Assembly (NCBI RefSeq): GCF_028206995.1
Contig: NZ_JAQLFL010000009.1
Span: forward strand, 19,308-83,307
Reading direction: 5' to 3'
Source: Collinsella aerofaciens
Lineage (GTDB): Bacteria; Actinomycetota; Coriobacteriia; Coriobacteriales; Coriobacteriaceae
Length of the DNA: 64,000 bases
A program made the translations under genes and the position numbers. A model generated the notes under the pieces. That model was given only the letters and a program-made list of their open reading frames with translations. It searched no databases and had not been told where the DNA came from. Shown piece by piece: positions 34,966 to 43,816 of the stretch (position 1 is its first letter; each line of letters opens with the position of its first letter).

Positions 34966-36387
34966 ATGGCTCATAACGACAAACCCGAAAGCGCAAACAA
35001 AGCGCAGGATCATTCCCAGCCGCTCGACGACGGCGGCTTTTTCTCCCTTAATGACGTCATCACGGCAGGCAGGCATCAACTTACCCGCTCCGAGCATCTC
35101 TTGGCTGCCGACACGCGCCGCAACGCCCGCAACCTACTTGCGAGCGCTAAGTTGCTCGTACTCGTCGTCATCGTCTCGCTCGCCATGGGCGTTGCCGCTT
35201 GGGCGTTTTTGGCCTCGCTGAATATCGCGACCGACTATCGCGAGCACCATGTGTGGGTCTACGCCTTGCTTCCCGTTGTGGGCGTTGCCACCGCATGGGT
35301 GTACAAAAACCACGGTCTTGCCGCCAAGCGTGGCAACAACCTGGTCATCGACTCCGCTCTGGGCACACGCCTCATCCATATGCGCATGGCCGTCCTCACC
35401 TTCGTCTGCTCCACGCTCACGCACCTAACGGGCGGATCGGCCGGTCGCGAGGGAGCCGCGGTGCAGATTGGCGGCACCATCGCCAGCAACATCTCGAGCC
35501 TCGCCCACCTCAAAAAGCATGACCACCACGACCTCATGCTCGCCGGCATCTCGTCGGCCTTTGGCGCCGTATTCGGCTCGCCCCTTGCCGGAGCTTTCTT
35601 TGGCATGGAGATGTGCTTTATCGGCAAGATCGACTACACGGCGGGCATCTACTGCCTGGTCGCCTCATTTACCGGCTACTTTACATCACTCGCCCTAGGT
35701 ACCGAGTACGAGGCGAATGTTATCGCCAGCGTTCCCAACATGACACCACGGACGGTTGTCATCGTTGTTATCAGCGCCATTATCTTCGGTCTGACGGCAC
35801 GCCTCTTTGCCTGGTCAGTTCGAACCGTCAAGAGCCTGTACGGTCGCTTTATCACCAATTATCTTATTCGCGCACTCATAGGTGCACTCGTGGTTTTGGC
35901 CGCCTATGCCCTCCTCGACGCCTGGGACTACGCCGGCCTTTCCACGTGGCTTTCCGGCGCCGGATTTGCCGGCAACACCACCCTGGCGGACGCAGTCATC
36001 AAGTTGGTCGTCACAGCGCTCACCCTGGGCGCCGGCTTCCAAGGCGGCGAGGTCACGCCCCTGTTTGGTATCGGTGCGGCGCTCGGCGGCTGGATCGGTT
36101 GCCTCGTCGGAATCGATCCCAGCTTTCTAGCAGCGCTGGGCATGCTCGGCGTGTTCTGCGCCGGCCTTAACGTGCCTATCACCACCTGTATGATGGCCAT
36201 CGACCTGTTCCACGGCACGGCAGCCGGGTTCTTTGTCATCGTGGCCTTTATCAGCTACCTAACCGCCGGACACCGCGGCGTGTACCCCGCCCAGCGCATC
36301 ATCTCGCCCAAGCGCCGTTCGCTTATTGTGGATGAGGGCGGTACGGTAGCGGATGCTATCGAGCGCCACAACGACCTGATAGAGTAG
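34966..36387 (+). CDS. ClC-family anion channel/antiporter, possibly the fluoride-exporting type
   Basis: 473 residues. A soluble N-terminus of about 60 residues, then a ClC core: GGSAGREGAAVQIG with the gating Glu, SSAFGAVFGSPLAGAFFGME, and GAGFQGGEVTPLFGIGAALG. In the first anion-binding loop the usual GSGIP is replaced by RGNNLVI, and GREGP by GREGA. Such changes are reported for the CLC-F fluoride/proton antiporter branch, so fluoride export is plausible but is inference. RBS AGAGGA. It is divergent from moeA. Confidence 0.8.
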   Translation: MAHNDKPESANKAQDHSQPLDDGGFFSLNDVITAGRHQLTRSEHLLAADTRRNARNLLASAKLLVLVVIVSLAMGVAAWAFLASLNIATDYREHHVWVYALLPVVGVATAWVYKNHGLAAKRGNNLVIDSALGTRLIHMRMAVLTFVCSTLTHLTGGSAGREGAAVQIGGTIASNISSLAHLKKHDHHDLMLAGISSAFGAVFGSPLAGAFFGMEMCFIGKIDYTAGIYCLVASFTGYFTSLALGTEYEANVIASVPNMTPRTVVIVVISAIIFGLTARLFAWSVRTVKSLYGRFITNYLIRALIGALVVLAAYALLDAWDYAGLSTWLSGAGFAGNTTLADAVIKLVVTALTLGAGFQGGEVTPLFGIGAALGGWIGCLVGIDPSFLAALGMLGVFCAGLNVPITTCMMAIDLFHGTAAGFFVIVAFISYLTAGHRGVYPAQRIISPKRRSLIVDEGGTVADAIERHNDLIE

Positions 36388-36474
36388 ACGTAAGTATTCG
36401 ACGTGCAGCCACAATCGGGGGCAATTCGACCTGAGCGCGACCGCACCGTCACGTCATACGCCGGGAGTCGCCCC

Positions 36475-37437
36475 ATGCACGCAACTGATTTTGGCCTCAC
36501 GCTCATCATCGCCAACCCAGCCGCCCAGTCGGGTGCGGCGCGCGAAGTTGCCGAGCGCCTGCAACGCTTTTTGGATATGACCGCGCGCGCATCCCAGTTT
36601 GACCTGGTGCTGACCGAGCGCATGGAACACGCCAAGGAGCTGGCCGCACAGGCTCAGGGCTATCGCACCGTTATCGCCCTTGGCGGCGACGGCGTGATTC
36701 ACGAGGTCGTCAACGGGCTTATGACGCAAGAGGAGGACACCCGCCCCGCTCTTGCCATCCTACCCGTGGGCTCCGGCAACGATTTTGCCCAAACGCTCGG
36801 CATCGACGATTTCTCCGGTAAGGATTTTGGCGCGCTGCTCACCTGCGAGCTGCAGCGTCAGGACATCGGGCGCATTCGCTTATGGAACCCCACAAGCGGC
36901 AGCGGCGAGGCTACCGTTGAGTACTACGACCAGACGCTTTCGGTCGGCATCGATGCCGCCATCGGCCTTGGCACCACCGAGCTACGCAAAAAGACGAGCC
37001 TCACCGGCGCGCCGCTCTACACTCTTTCGGGACTTGAGCAGTTTGGCCTACGCTATCGCAATTACCCCATGACCATCAGCTTTGATGGCGCACCCGCCGA
37101 GCGCGTGCGGGCGATTATCATGGCCATCCAGCTGGGACCCACCTATGGCTCGGGCTATCGCATCTGCCCCGATGCCGACCCCTGCGACGGCATACTCGAC
37201 GTCTGCTACGCCTGCGGCCCCGTCCCTCGCGCGGTTGCCCTGCCTATGTTTCTTTCGGCCAAGGACGGCCACCATACCAAGTTGCCGCCGGTTCGCATGC
37301 GCCGCTGCCACCATGTCGAGCTCACCTTTGAGGAGCCCAACTATCCCATCCAGGCCGACGGCGAGCCCATCGTCGCCTCGCGCATCGAGGTCGACATCCT
37401 TGCCGGCGCCCTCCACGTCTGGCACCCCACCCGCTAG
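36475..37437 (+). CDS. Diacylglycerol/lipid kinase family protein
   Basis: A 320-residue DagK/YegS-type protein: LIIANPAAQSGAA (nucleotide entry), ALGGDGVIHEVVNGLM (the GGDGT-like motif reads GGDGV), ILPVGSGNDFAQTLG, and a C-terminal beta domain ending in QADGEPI. It phosphorylates diacylglycerol or a related lipid at the membrane. ATG at 36475 follows GGGAG; the upstream in-frame 24 codons lack similarity. Confidence 0.88.
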   Translation: MHATDFGLTLIIANPAAQSGAAREVAERLQRFLDMTARASQFDLVLTERMEHAKELAAQAQGYRTVIALGGDGVIHEVVNGLMTQEEDTRPALAILPVGSGNDFAQTLGIDDFSGKDFGALLTCELQRQDIGRIRLWNPTSGSGEATVEYYDQTLSVGIDAAIGLGTTELRKKTSLTGAPLYTLSGLEQFGLRYRNYPMTISFDGAPAERVRAIIMAIQLGPTYGSGYRICPDADPCDGILDVCYACGPVPRAVALPMFLSAKDGHHTKLPPVRMRRCHHVELTFEEPNYPIQADGEPIVASRIEVDILAGALHVWHPTR

Positions 37438-37444
37438 CCCCACC

Positions 37445-37515
37445 TAAGTTGCGGTGAAATAGGGACTGTTTATGTAGCTAAAGCCGCAAAACAGTCCCTA
37501 TTTCACCGCAACTTA
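37445..37515. repeat. Palindromic repeat family A, copy 3
   Basis: Perfect 27-base arms (37445-37471 and 37489-37515), beginning TAAGTTGCGGTGAAATAGGG. Relative to copies 1 and 2 one arm base changed from C to G, and the opposite arm changed to match, so pairing is kept. It sits between the convergent lipid kinase and release-factor-like genes. Confidence 0.9.
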
Positions 37516-37524
37516 TTGATAAGA

Positions 37525-37905
37525 TCATTCCTCCCCGCCCAGCTTGCGACGGTTGGCCTTTTTAATCGCATTGAAGTGTTTGTCGTTGAGCCTGCGCTGG
37601 CGCGATCGCTGTGGCACTTTGGTCTTGACGCGGCGGCGCGGCGGACGCCCGCGACGCTCAAGCTCAGCGCGCAGCTTACGTAGGCAGCTGCTACGGTTTT
37701 GGAACTGACTGCGGCTCTCGCGCGCCATCACGACAATCCCCGAAGGGATATGTTTCATGCGTACCGCCGAGTCCGTCGTGTTCACGCCCTGTCCGCCCGG
37801 ACCCGTCGCGCGAAGCACCTGCACCTCGCAATCGCGCGCCAACTCCTCGGCCGACATCTCGGCATAGCGCGCATACTCGCGCCATCCCATCTTATTCTCA
37901 TCCAT
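37525..37905 (-). CDS. GGQ-domain release-factor-like protein (ArfB-like)
   Basis: A 126-residue protein carrying only the catalytic domain of class I release factors: [32 protein letters not shown], and a basic tail ([20 protein letters not shown]). This layout resembles ArfB-type peptidyl-tRNA hydrolases that free stalled ribosomes. It lacks codon-recognition domains. ATG at 37905 lies after GGGGAGG; a longer reading would run through the xpt terminator. Confidence 0.8.
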   Translation of the reverse strand: MDENKMGWREYARYAEMSAEELARDCEVQVLRATGPGGQGVNTTDSAVRMKHIPSGIVVMARESRSQFQNRSSCLRKLRAELERRGRPPRRRVKTKVPQRSRQRRLNDKHFNAIKKANRRKLGGEE

Positions 37906-37930
37906 ATCAACACCTCCCCTCATACAAAAA

Positions 37931-37961
37931 ATGTGACAAAGGGACAGTCCCTTTGTCACAT
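37931..37961 (-). terminator. Terminator of xpt (31-base perfect palindrome)
   Basis: ATGTGACAAAGGGAC and GTCCCTTTGTCACAT around a single A. On the minus strand it is followed by TTTTTT, so it should end xpt transcription. Its near-perfect symmetry resembles other intergenic repeats here and in the final bases of the window. Confidence 0.8.
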
Positions 37962-37988
37962 CGCATACCAATCGCTTGTGTTGCGCGC

Positions 37989-38567
37989 TTAGGCGAAGGT
38001 GATCTCGCCGTTCTCGCAGTCCATATCGGCGATACGTGCCAGGCTCTCAACGCGGAAGCCGCGCTTACGGAGCTTATCGCCGCCGCCCTGGAAGCCCTTC
38101 TCAACGGCGATGCCAATGCCGGCAACTTCGGCGCCCGCAGCCTCGCAGATCTTAATAAGGCCCTCAAGCGCGCAGCCGTTGGCCAGGAAGTCGTCGATAA
38201 TCAGGACCTTGTCGCCCTCGGACAGGAAGCGCTTACCCACAATGACCGGGTACTCCTTCTGCTTGGTAAAGGAGTAGATGGTCGTGGCATACTGCTCGCC
38301 GTCGAGGTTGATGGACTGCGCCTTCTTGGCAAAGACCACCGGCACGCCGCCAAAATGCTGAGCCGCGATGCAAGCCATGCCAATGCCCGAAGCCTCAATC
38401 GTCAGGATCTTGTTGATCTCGACACCCTCGAACAGTCGGGCCCACTCGGCGCCCATGTGGTCGAACAGCCCAACGTCGCATTGGTGGTTGAGGAAGGCAT
38501 CAACCTTAAGGACGTTACCGGCCTTTACGATGCCGTCATGGCGAATACGATCCTCAAGCTCCTGCAT
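37989..38567 (-). CDS. xpt: Xanthine phosphoribosyltransferase
   Basis: A 192-residue type I PRTase: [20 protein letters not shown], then [21 protein letters not shown], and the PRPP loop [17 protein letters not shown]. These match Xpt, which salvages xanthine to XMP. ATG behind GAAGGGG. No purine riboswitch is visible in the leader. Confidence 0.92.
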   Translation of the reverse strand: MQELEDRIRHDGIVKAGNVLKVDAFLNHQCDVGLFDHMGAEWARLFEGVEINKILTIEASGIGMACIAAQHFGGVPVVFAKKAQSINLDGEQYATTIYSFTKQKEYPVIVGKRFLSEGDKVLIIDDFLANGCALEGLIKICEAAGAEVAGIGIAVEKGFQGGGDKLRKRGFRVESLARIADMDCENGEITFA

Positions 38568-38724
38568 GGCGCAACCCCTTCTCGCGGCAACGATACCGCG
38601 CGATTAATAAACGTTGTTCGATAGTCTACCACGGACCGACCCCCGCCCGCCCCACAAGCCACATCGCACCACAAACCAGTCTTTTTGGGACGGCGCGAAT
38701 CGTGGCAGACAGCCTCCCAACATG

Positions 38725-40029
38725 CTAATGGCGGGCGCGCATCTTCACCAAACGCACCATGGCAAGCGCAAAGCCCACGGCGGCCACAGCCATGAGTACG
38801 TAGAACACCGAGCGAAAGCCGAATAGGAATACGTCCGGACGACCTGTAACAAAACTGGTCACGGCCTCGCCCATTGCCACGCTCATCTGCCCATACAGGA
38901 TATGCGACGCCGCCGTAATGCCGAGCGCCATGCCGGCGTAGCGTGCCAAACTACCCAGGCTGCCCGCAAAGCCGAGCGCTTCGCGCGGAGCCGAGCCCAT
39001 ATACAGCGAGTTGTTGGGGCTCTGGAAAATCGACGTACCGCACGACATAAACGCGGCACAGCACACAATCACAGGGATGGAAGAGTGCTCGTCGAGCGTA
39101 CTTACCGCAAAGAGCCCGCACACGTACACGCCCAGGCCGACCGCCGTGGGACCCTCGCAGCCAACACGGTCCGAAACCGCACCCGAAAGCGGGCCGATAA
39201 AGGCATTCACCATCGGCAGCGCCAAAAACAGCAATCCGGAAATGTCGGAACCAAAGCCGTGGGCGTCCTGAAAATAGAACGGCAGGATAAACTCGGATGC
39301 GCCAATACCAACGAACACGATGAGCATGCAGGCAAGGTTGATGGTAAAGGCCGAATTTGCAAAGCAGCGACGAGTGGCCTCGGCAAGGGACATGGGACGG
39401 TCGCCGGCCTCCGGCTTAACATGCGGCAACGTGTAGAGCCCCACGATAAACGAGATGACGCCAATGGGCAGGTTGATGAGGAAGATGCTCTCCCAGGGAA
39501 AGCTTGCCACCAGCATGCCACCGAGCACGGGGCCACACATCATGCCGAGGGCCACGAAGGTCGCGAGAATACCCATGGCACGGCCTCGTTCGCGCGCCGG
39601 AAACGACTCGGTGATGATACCCATGTTGTTGGCCATGGCCGCCGCGCAACCGACACCCTGAACAATGCGTGCCAGGATAAGAACCTCGAGCGAGGACGAA
39701 AGGCCGCACAGCAGCGAACCGACCGAAAAGACGATGACGCCCAGCTGGAACACATTCACCTTGCCGCGCACGTCGCCCAGACGGCCAAACGGCAACATAG
39801 CCACGCATGTCGCAAGCAGATACACCGAGCTTACCAGCTGAATGCGATCGAGGCCCACGCCCAGCTCCTTTTGCATCACGGGCAGCGCCACGGTCACGAC
39901 GGTCGAATCCAGACACACCATAAACGTCATGATGAGCACGGTAAACAGAATCGCCCACTTGTTCTTGCCATGGGTGTCGCCCTCTAGGGCAATGTGCTCG
40001 CGGCGCAGCTGCTCTGCAGTTTTCTCCAT
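38725..40029 (-). CDS. MFS drug-efflux-type transporter (DHA2-like)
   Basis: A 434-residue membrane protein with about 12-14 helices. The start region FMVCLDSTVVTVALPVMQKE and RLGDVRGKVNVFQLGV (motif A), plus ESFPARERGRAMGI, are typical of EmrB/QacA-like exporters. Substrate unknown. The ATG at 40029 (MEKTAEQLRREH) is preferred over one six bases upstream since the latter overlaps the ribosome-binding AAAGG. Confidence 0.88.
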   Translation of the reverse strand: MEKTAEQLRREHIALEGDTHGKNKWAILFTVLIMTFMVCLDSTVVTVALPVMQKELGVGLDRIQLVSSVYLLATCVAMLPFGRLGDVRGKVNVFQLGVIVFSVGSLLCGLSSSLEVLILARIVQGVGCAAAMANNMGIITESFPARERGRAMGILATFVALGMMCGPVLGGMLVASFPWESIFLINLPIGVISFIVGLYTLPHVKPEAGDRPMSLAEATRRCFANSAFTINLACMLIVFVGIGASEFILPFYFQDAHGFGSDISGLLFLALPMVNAFIGPLSGAVSDRVGCEGPTAVGLGVYVCGLFAVSTLDEHSSIPVIVCCAAFMSCGTSIFQSPNNSLYMGSAPREALGFAGSLGSLARYAGMALGITAASHILYGQMSVAMGEAVTSFVTGRPDVFLFGFRSVFYVLMAVAAVGFALAMVRLVKMRARH

Positions 40030-40171
40030 ATCCATCCTTTCGAGTGGCCCAACGCAAAAAAACGGGGCCCAATCGCATGCAAACAGCCGCAATTGGGGTC
40101 CCGCCTACGGAATCGGAACGAAAGGTCGCCGAAGCTTTCTGCCAGCATCGGCGCCTCGCACGAACGCTAGC

Positions 40172-41455
40172 CTAGCACTGCTCGAGCGCCTGCTCAAGGT
40201 CGGCAATCAGATCGGCCGTATCCTCGAGGCCGCACGACAGGCGCACCATGTCGGCGGAGATACCGCAGGCGATGAGCTCCTCATCGTTCATCTGGCGGTG
40301 CGTAGCGTTAGCGGGATGCAGGCAGCAGGTGCGGGCGTCGGCCACATGCGTGGCGATCTGGGCGAGCTTGAGGCTCTTCATAAAGGTCTCGGCCGCCGCG
40401 CGACCACCATTAAAGCCAAAGCTCACAACGCCGCAGGTACCGTTTGGCATGTACTTCTGAGCGAGGTCATAGTACTTGTCGCCCTCCAGGCCCGGATAGC
40501 TCACGAAGCGCACCTTGGGATGGCTCTGCAGGAACTTGGCAACGGCCAGGCCGTTCTCGCAATGACGCGGCATGCGCACATGCAGGCTCTCGAGCGAGCT
40601 GTTCAAGAAGAACGCCGCCTGCGGGTTCTGCATGGGGCCAAGATCGCGCATGAGCTGCGCGGTGGCCTTGGTAATGAAGGCGCCCTCGCGACCGAACTTC
40701 TCGGCATAGGTCACGCCATGGTAGCTCTCGTCAGGCGTGGTGAGACCCGGGAACTTGTCCGCATGGGCCATCCAGTCAAACTGGCCGTGGTCGACGATCA
40801 CGCCGCCCAGGTAGGCAGCATGTCCATCCATGTACTTGGTGGTGGAGTGCGTAACGATGTCGGCGCCCCACTCAAAGGGACGGCACATCACGGGCGTCGG
40901 GAAGGTGTTGTCGACCATCAGCGGCACGCCGTGGTCGTGCGCGGCCTTGGCAAAGCGCTCAATATCGAGCACGGCAAGCGCGGGGTTGGCGATGGTCTCG
41001 CCAAAGACGAGCTTGGTGTTGGGCTGGAAAGCGGCCTCCAGCTCCTCATCGGTGCAGTCGGGTGCGACGAACGTGCAGGTCAGGCCCATGCGGCCCATAG
41101 TGTGAGCCAGCAGGTTGTAGGTGCCGCCATAGATGGCAGAGCTCGCGACCACATGATCGCCGGCACCGGCCACGTTAAAGATCGCGAGGAAGTTCGCAGC
41201 CATGCCCGAGCTCGTGAGCATCGCAGCGGTGCCGCCCTCCATCTCGCAGATCTTGGCAGCAACCAGATCGCACGTGGGGTTCTGCAGGCGGCTGTAGAAG
41301 TAACCGGACTCCTCCAGGTCAAACAGCTTGCCCATATGCTCGGACGTATCATACTTCCACGTGGTGGACTGGTAGATAGGCACCTGGCGCGGCTCCGCGT
41401 CACCCGGGCGGTAGCCGCCCTGAACACAGGTAGTACCGATGGTCTGCTCGCTCAT
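40172..41455 (-). CDS. O-acetylhomoserine/O-acetylserine sulfhydrylase (MetY type)
   Basis: A 427-residue Cys/Met-metabolism PLP enzyme: YSRLQNPT, SSAIYGGTYNLL, VDNTFPTPVMCRPFEWGADI, and the PLP-lysine in THSTTKYMDGH. The length and the insert between the lysine and C-terminal domain fit MetY-type enzymes that make homocysteine from O-acetylhomoserine and sulfide. RBS AAGGGAG. I see no SAM riboswitch in the 230-base divergent gap. Confidence 0.9.
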   Translation of the reverse strand: MSEQTIGTTCVQGGYRPGDAEPRQVPIYQSTTWKYDTSEHMGKLFDLEESGYFYSRLQNPTCDLVAAKICEMEGGTAAMLTSSGMAANFLAIFNVAGAGDHVVASSAIYGGTYNLLAHTMGRMGLTCTFVAPDCTDEELEAAFQPNTKLVFGETIANPALAVLDIERFAKAAHDHGVPLMVDNTFPTPVMCRPFEWGADIVTHSTTKYMDGHAAYLGGVIVDHGQFDWMAHADKFPGLTTPDESYHGVTYAEKFGREGAFITKATAQLMRDLGPMQNPQAAFFLNSSLESLHVRMPRHCENGLAVAKFLQSHPKVRFVSYPGLEGDKYYDLAQKYMPNGTCGVVSFGFNGGRAAAETFMKSLKLAQIATHVADARTCCLHPANATHRQMNDEELIACGISADMVRLSCGLEDTADLIADLEQALEQC

Positions 41456-41685
41456 ATCTAGCTCCCTTGCTTGGGTTTTGATTTATTCGGTTCACGATAC
41501 CGCTACCCCGCAGCCCTCTCAACCCATCCCCAAGGTAGGTTATGGGACAAATCGATCAGGGGTATTTATCTCAAGCCTTGGGCATTTGCTCGACAGAGAA
41601 AAATGAGGCATCCATGAAGCTCTCGATGATTACACGCACCGTCACGGGTACCATAAGCGGGTAAACCGTGACCAAGGAGACAACG

Positions 41686-42132
41686 ATGAAGCAAATCGAT
41701 ACGGCCCAGCTCGACATCACCGCCTGTCAGGCTCAAGCTGCCGAATACCACGCCCGTGGCTTTAACTGCGCCCAGGCCGTTGCCTGCACGCTCGCACCTG
41801 CCGTCGGGCTCGACCCCCAGACTGCCTTTACCCTCACCGAGGGCTTTGGCGCCGGCATGGGTGGCATGACCGAGACCTGCGGCGCCATCTCGGGCGCCGT
41901 GGCCATCATGGGCTTTGTGATGAGCGACGGCATGGAAAACCCCAAGACCAAGGGCCAGACCTACAAGCTGTCGCGCGAAATCGCCAAGCGTTTTGGCGAG
42001 AAGAACACGACGACCGTCTGCGGCACGCTCAAGGGCATCGGATCGGATAAGGGTCCGCTCCGCAGCTGCCCCGGCTGCATCGACGATGCCATCGAGATCG
42101 CCTGCGATGTGCTAAAGCAGCTCGCCGAGTAA
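41686..42132 (+). CDS. C_GCAxxG_C_C family redox protein
   Basis: A 148-residue protein with the family Cys pattern: RGFNCAQAV, FGAGMGGMTETCGAISGA, VCGTLKG and CPGCIDDAIEIACD. Members are small, mostly helical, and thought to bind metal or take part in redox chemistry; their role is not settled. ATG at 41686 follows AAGGAG. It is divergent from the sulfhydrylase gene. Confidence 0.85.
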   Translation: MKQIDTAQLDITACQAQAAEYHARGFNCAQAVACTLAPAVGLDPQTAFTLTEGFGAGMGGMTETCGAISGAVAIMGFVMSDGMENPKTKGQTYKLSREIAKRFGEKNTTTVCGTLKGIGSDKGPLRSCPGCIDDAIEIACDVLKQLAE

Positions 42133-42149
42133 ACGGCAGCAACATAAAA

Positions 42150-42195
42150 CGACGGCCGGCGCGTTTGGGATCCATCCAAAAAAACGCCGGCCGTC
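42150..42195. terminator. Bidirectional terminator
   Basis: Perfect stem CGACGGCCGGCG / CGCCGGCCGTCG with an inner TTTGGGAT / ATCCAAA pairing, between the convergent C_GCAxxG and YigZ genes. Confidence 0.85.
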
Positions 42196-42199
42196 GCCG

Positions 42200-42835
42200 T
42201 TAGAACTCGGCAAATTTGGGAGCGCCGACCTCGATCTCTTCGCGCCCCGCCATAAGCTCGCGCATCTTGGCGCAAAATTGCTCCTGCTCCCCCGCTTTGA
42301 ATACCAGGTGAAGTGTCACGGCATCCGCGTAATCGGTATCCGAAACCTTGGCACCCGAATCCTGCGCCAAACGAAGCACCTGCTCGTACTGCGGATAGGC
42401 CACATGCACGTCAACAGGCACGACGCTTGTCATCTCAACGATCTGCCCTGCCTCCTGAGCCGCGGCCACCGCCGCCTGCGTCGCCGCGGTATAGGCGCGT
42501 ACCAAGCCACCAGGCCCCAACAGCGTGCCACCAAAATAGCGCGTCACCACGCAGCAAACTTTTTTGAGCCTCGCACCGCGCAGCACCTCGAGCGTCGGCA
42601 TGCCGCTCGTGCGGCTCGGCTCACCATCATCGCTCTGGCGCTCGCGCCCATCGACCAAAATCCACGCGGGAACATTGTGTCGAGCGTCGTAATGACGCTT
42701 GCGAACCATCTCGATAAAGGCATTCGCCTCATCCTCGGACTCAATATGGACCAGCTGGGCAATAAACCGGCTCTTGCGGTCCACAAACTCGCCCGAAGCC
42801 TCATTATTCGATTGCAGAGTAAAATAGCTGTCCAA
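42200..42835 (-). CDS. YigZ/IMPACT family protein
   Basis: About 211 residues: EFVDRKSRFIAQLVHI, RHNVPAWILV, DDGEPSRTSGMPTLEVL, and VVTRYFGGTLLGPGGLVRAY are the UPF0029/IMPACT signature. The C-terminal half is the YigZ ferredoxin-like domain. Cellular role unclear; bacterial forms are linked to translation or nucleic-acid binding. Two TTG codons in a row can start the gene; the second is spaced better from GAGGGG. Confidence 0.85.
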   Translation of the reverse strand: MDSYFTLQSNNEASGEFVDRKSRFIAQLVHIESEDEANAFIEMVRKRHYDARHNVPAWILVDGRERQSDDGEPSRTSGMPTLEVLRGARLKKVCCVVTRYFGGTLLGPGGLVRAYTAATQAAVAAAQEAGQIVEMTSVVPVDVHVAYPQYEQVLRLAQDSGAKVSDTDYADAVTLHLVFKAGEQEQFCAKMRELMAGREEIEVGAPKFAEF

Positions 42836-42924
42836 CAAAGCCCCTCAACAACAAGCAAAGCAACAAACAGCCTCAATAATACGGCAAAGACCGTACCGAT
42901 AACCCCGGTAAATAGAACGGCGAC

Positions 42925-43190
42925 GCCGATGACCAGGCAAAGACAGCGAGATGCCAAGAACGGAACCGCCGATGATTCCGTCAACGAAAGCGAGAACCCA
43001 TCAGCGCGAGCAAGGTGCCTTGAAAGACAAGATTGCAACAGAAATGAGGCTGCCGATGACCAGGCAAAAACAGCGAGACGGCGTCAGCTGAGTCGATTTG
43101 GCCCGAAAGAGGAGGGAGCACGCCTTATGGCGGCGACCGACGAATGAGCGCCAAATCGGCCAGCTGACGCCGTCGCAGCGTCGACAAGAA
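42925..43190. repeat. Repeat family B, copy 1, with an internal direct repeat
   Basis: The 355-base gap holds two structures. A direct repeat, GCCGATGACCAGGCAA plus (A/G)(A/G)ACAGCGAGA-like bases, occurs at 42925 and 43052. Then an inverted repeat (about 26 bases per arm, 43077-43102 and 43151-43176, GACGGCGTCAGCTG core) encloses GAAAGAGGAGGG and ends CAGCGTCGAC. It lies just after the 3' end of rnpB. The rest, 42840-42924, shows nothing I recognise. Confidence 0.75.
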
Positions 43191-43193
43191 TGC

Positions 43194-43553
43194 TGAGCGG
43201 GCCTATAAGCCGGGTTCTGTCGTGAACGGTCATTTATCTTGTCTGCACGTTACCGTGCAGCTCCACGCACGCTACCCGAACGCGGACCGGGCCGGCCCAT
43301 AGCGTTCCTATTCGCGCTTGCTCCGGATGGGGCTTGCCAAGCCGCCGTGTTGCCACGACGCTGGTGGTCTCTTACACCACCGTTTCAGCTTTTCCCTTTA
43401 CGCCTTGCGGCGCAGGTGGGAGTCTTCTTTTCTGCGGCGCTTTCCGTCGGATCACTCCGCCCGGCCGTTAGCCGGCATCCCGCCCTCTGGAGCCCGGACT
43501 TTCCTCACGCGTACTGCAAACAGCACATCGCGCGACCGTCTGGCCCACTCAGC
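43194..43553 (-). ncRNA. rnpB: RNase P RNA, bacterial type A
   Basis: About 360 bases with the conserved core: GAGGAAAGTCCGGGCTCC near the 5' end, GGAAAGCGCC, GAAACGGTGGTGTAAGAGACC, GGTAGCGTGCGTGGAGC-like segments and, at the 3' end, ACAGAACCCGGCTTATAGG. The ends pair as helix P1 (GAGTGGGCC with GGCCCGCTC), which sets the borders. It processes the 5' ends of tRNAs. Ends are good to a few bases. Confidence 0.96.
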
Positions 43554-43561
43554 AGTGCAAG

Positions 43562-43567
43562 AGTGTA
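43562..43567 (-). promoter_or_regulatory. -10 box of rnpB
   Basis: TACACT on the minus strand, eight bases before the RNA 5' end set by helix P1. A TTGCCT lies upstream at a short 15-base spacing. The remaining bases up to the IS (43568-43808) contain a hairpin CCCGCCTC / GAGGCGGG at about 43718-43741 and no gene. Confidence 0.5.
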
Positions 43568-43816
43568 GCACACCGTCACCACAGGCAATGGCACAACACA
43601 AGCGTTCGACACGATAAACCAAGAACCACGCCATGCAGTACAATAGGGTTGTCGATGGGCAACGTCGTCAGTCGAGACGCGACCGCGCTCCGCACCCCTC
43701 CGTCTACTCGGTGCGTTCCCGCCTCCTCCCCGAGGCGGGATGTCGACATTTTTCACGCACCGACAACCCAATAGCAAACAGACAACCCGGGCAGCATTGC
43801 GCACGGGTAGCATCGC

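Noticed and set aside
41456..41685. A SAM riboswitch before the MetY-type gene
   Set aside because: No S-box core sequences in the right order on the minus strand.
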